Origin: Vibrio alfacsensis
GTDB taxonomy: Bacteria; Pseudomonadota; Gammaproteobacteria; Enterobacterales; Vibrionaceae
Assembly (NCBI RefSeq): GCF_003544875.1
Contig: NZ_CP032093.1
Location: 2,852,001 to 2,916,000, forward strand
Direction of reading: 5' to 3'
DNA: 64,000 bases
Below are positions 62,154 through 64,000 of this stretch, piece by piece. A model generated the notes under the pieces. It was given only the letters and a program-made list of their open reading frames with translations. It ran no database searches and was not told the DNA's origin. The position numbers were made by a program, and so were the translations under genes. Numbering within the stretch: position 1 is the stretch's first letter; the number at the start of each line of letters is the position of its first letter.

Positions 62154-63018
62154 TTGAAAATAGTCAACGTTGTTGGTGGCTTAGGCAGCCAAATGTTTGC
62201 ATATGCACTCTACCTTAGTTTAAAGGAACGCTTCAGCGATCAAGAATCTATCCACTTAGATACTTCTTTCTACCGAAAGAACAAGCAACATAATGGGTAT
62301 GAACTCGAAAGATTATTTGATGTAAAAGAACAACCTGCTAACGTATTTATCAAAGGCCTATTACGTAATAGGGATTTTTTCAAAAGTTACGTAAACTCTT
62401 ACTCAAACGTTTAGATGCGGCAGATAACAACTACAACTTCGACCCGAACGTGTTTAACAATGAAAATACTCTCTATATCCAAGCATGGACCTCTTGGAAA
62501 TACTTCTCCGAATGTACTGATTTAGTCAAATCTGTGTTTACTTTTAAGCCATTAAATGATGATAAAATATTGAAATATCGAACATCATAACCAGCTCTAA
62601 CTCTGTATCTATTCACGTTCGTCGAGGGGACTACCTAAACTCGCCTGCGTTATCAGGCCTAGCCCCACTTTGGTACTATCATAACGCAATTAAATATATC
62701 GAAGAAAACACAGAGCATCCGACGTTCTTTGTTTTTTCTGATGATATTCAGTGGTGCCGAGATAACCTAGCCCTATCAAATGTTCATTACATTGACTGGA
62801 ATACCAAAAACGATAGCTACAAAGACATTCAACTAATGAGCTTATGCAAACACAATATCATTCCAAATAGTAGTTTTAGTTGGTGGGGAGCATTTTTAAA
62901 TGAGAACACCGACAAAATTGTTATTGCACCTGAAACGTGGGGCAATAAGTCAGTTGGAGTTGAATTAAACGACATGAATTACCCTGGATGGTTGGTAATC
63001 CCAAATACTGAAAAGTAG
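62154..63018 (+). pseudogene. Alpha-1,2-fucosyltransferase family protein (GT11), frameshifted
   Basis: The start is probably TTG at 62154 (MKIVNVVGGLGSQMFAYALY) with AAAGGA seven to eight bases upstream. N-terminal GGLGxQMFxYAxxL and the motif SVSIHVRRGDYLN (HxRRGDY) place it in GT11. The C-terminal part has PNSSFSWWGAFLNENTDK. Two one-base losses split it: in AAAA at 62382-62385 (join FFKKLRKLLLKRLDAADNN) and near 62579 (join NIITSSNSVSIHVRR). Restored length is about 288 residues. The GDP-L-fucose donor could come from gmd/fcl in the capsule operon. Confidence 0.82.
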
Positions 63019-63032
63019 TTATCATTATATAA

Positions 63033-63058
63033 ATGCGACTCTCTAAGAAGAGTCGCAT
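63033..63058. terminator. Hairpin after the fucosyltransferase gene
   Basis: A ten-base perfect stem (ATGCGACTCT / AGAGTCGCAT) with a six-base loop, 15 bases past the stop. There is no T run on the plus strand, so it may be a weak terminator or an mRNA 3' stabiliser. Confidence 0.5.
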
Positions 63059-63148
63059 GTAAGACCGCTGCTTCAGCATGAATGATAAATTAATAAAACT
63101 ATCTTAAATTGCAAACGAACTTAACTCGCTAAACACTACGGTCATAAG

Positions 63149-64000
63149 ATGCTCACCAGAATTGCATACAGTCTAATACTCACACTTATATCACCTGTTT
63201 TTATTAGGTTTATACAAAAAACCAAATAAGCCTACGTTTGGTAAGCGTTGGAAAGAACACTTCGGTATAACACCAAGATTAGAGTCGGTAGATAAACCAA
63301 TTTGGGTGCATGCTGTATCCGTGGGAGAGTGTATTGCTGCAACTCCCCTTATCAAAGCTTTAAAAGAGCGAAATCCAAAACAAACTATTTTAGTAACAAC
63401 TACTACTAGCACTGGTGCTGAACAAATCTCCAAGCTAGGTGAGCTCGTTGTACATCGCTATATGCCCATCGACTTTAGCTTCGCTGTCAAAAGATTTTTA
63501 GAGAAAACTCAACCAAAACAGATGTTAATCATCGAAACCGAGCTTTGGCCAAATACCTTAGATGAAGTTTATCGAGCAGGAATACCAATTATCATAGTTA
63601 ATGCTCGCTTATCTGAGAAATCATGTAATAACTATGCCAAAGTTCAACCACTGTTCAACTTGATGTTGCCGTGCATAACCAAAGTACTTTGCCAAACAGA
63701 ATCAGATGCAAATCGATTTGAACGCTTGGGAGTAGAGAAAAAAAAGTTGGCGGTAACAGGTTCTATCAAGTTTGACATTCAAATCTCTAATGAGGTCAGA
63801 GAAAAAAGTAAACGACTGAGAGAAGAACTTGGCCAACATCGCCCAGTTTGGATCGCAGCAAGTACCCATAAAGGTGAAGATGAACAAGTCTTAGCTGCAC
63901 ATCAACAAATGTTAAAGTCACATCCAAATGCACTATTGATCCTTGTACCTCGCCACCCTGAGCGCTTTGACAGCATATATGATCTATGCCAACAGCTAAA
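63149..64000 (+). pseudogene. waaA: 3-deoxy-D-manno-octulosonic acid (Kdo) transferase WaaA, N-terminal part, frameshifted
   Basis: Transfers Kdo to lipid A precursor at the inner membrane (also kdtA). The start at 63149 reads MLTRIAYSLILTLISPVF (membrane anchor). One more T in the run at 63198-63202 gives LLGLYKKPNKPTFGKRWKEH. The catalytic region is WVHAVSVGECIAATPL (Glu), followed by VTTTTSTGAEQ, IIETELWPNTL and VTGSIKFDIQ. It runs off the right edge. Since WaaA is normally essential, the break is best explained as a sequencing error. Confidence 0.9.

Overview
The window is chromosomal DNA from a marine Vibrio, most likely the Harveyi clade (V. parahaemolyticus / V. alginolyticus group). 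The reasons are the order rpmE-priA-cytR-ftsN-hslVU-menA-rraA-zapB-glpX, and a surface-polysaccharide locus held between hldD (gmhD) and the metallo-beta-lactamase-fold gene rjg, which is the known site of the V. parahaemolyticus K-antigen genes. The species call is an inference from gene order and protein similarity recalled from memory.

Layout. 1-6.1 kb: the start of the spc operon (rplN-rplX-rplE, cut by the left edge) and the complete S10 operon (rpsJ to rpsQ), minus strand, with an S10 leader and promoter. 6.5-21 kb: housekeeping genes rpmE, priA, cytR (perfect CRP site), ftsN, hslVU (sigma-32-type promoter), menA (frameshifted), rraA, zapB, glpX, an Fe-S-type regulator candidate, small DUF genes, a CHMI-family isomerase and tpiA. 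21.3-25.5 kb: uge, ugd and rjg. 25.9-26.6 kb: a HepT-MntA toxin-antitoxin pair. 26.7-53 kb: one long minus-strand capsule/O-antigen operon. It is read from a JUMPstart/ops element at 53.06 kb through the export genes (barrel protein, wbfF, wzz), an AT-rich block of glycosyltransferases with wzy and wzx, the GDP-mannose/GDP-fucose genes (gmd, fcl, gmm, manC, manB, manA), a GT2, a reductase-type SDR, an initiating sugar transferase and a WbpM-type dehydratase, to an intrinsic terminator at 26.73 kb. 53.7-57.7 kb: divergent group-4-capsule-like genes (GfcA/B/C and YjbH types). 58.3-64 kb: LPS genes hldD, lpxM, a GT25, waaF, a GT11 fucosyltransferase and waaA (cut by the right edge).

How they work together. 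ManA/ManB/ManC, Gmd and Fcl make GDP-mannose and GDP-L-fucose. Ugd and Uge make UDP-glucuronate and UDP-galacturonate. The WbpM-type, SDR and sugar-transferase trio probably builds and loads the first N-acetyl-6-deoxy sugar on undecaprenyl phosphate. Five glycosyltransferases and an acyltransferase complete the unit. Wzx, Wzy and Wzz flip, polymerise and set chain length. WbfF and the Gfc/YjbH-type proteins export it.

Two features stand out. First, at least 14 intergenic sites carry pieces of one composite repeat. It is built from CCTAGG palindromes, 7-bp tandem arrays (GTAATCC, GGAATAC/GAATACA, GTCCTAG) and an inverted pair of GTCATTC...GAATCTAC modules; one copy holds a four-helix-bundle (S23-type) gene. 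Copies are absent from the ribosomal cluster and from the inside of the capsule operon but crowd both of its flanks. I do not recognise it as a named element. Second, about 17 genes are frameshifted, mostly by one base in short homopolymer runs, including waaA, which is normally essential. This points to sequencing indels, so the broken genes are described in reconstructed form.
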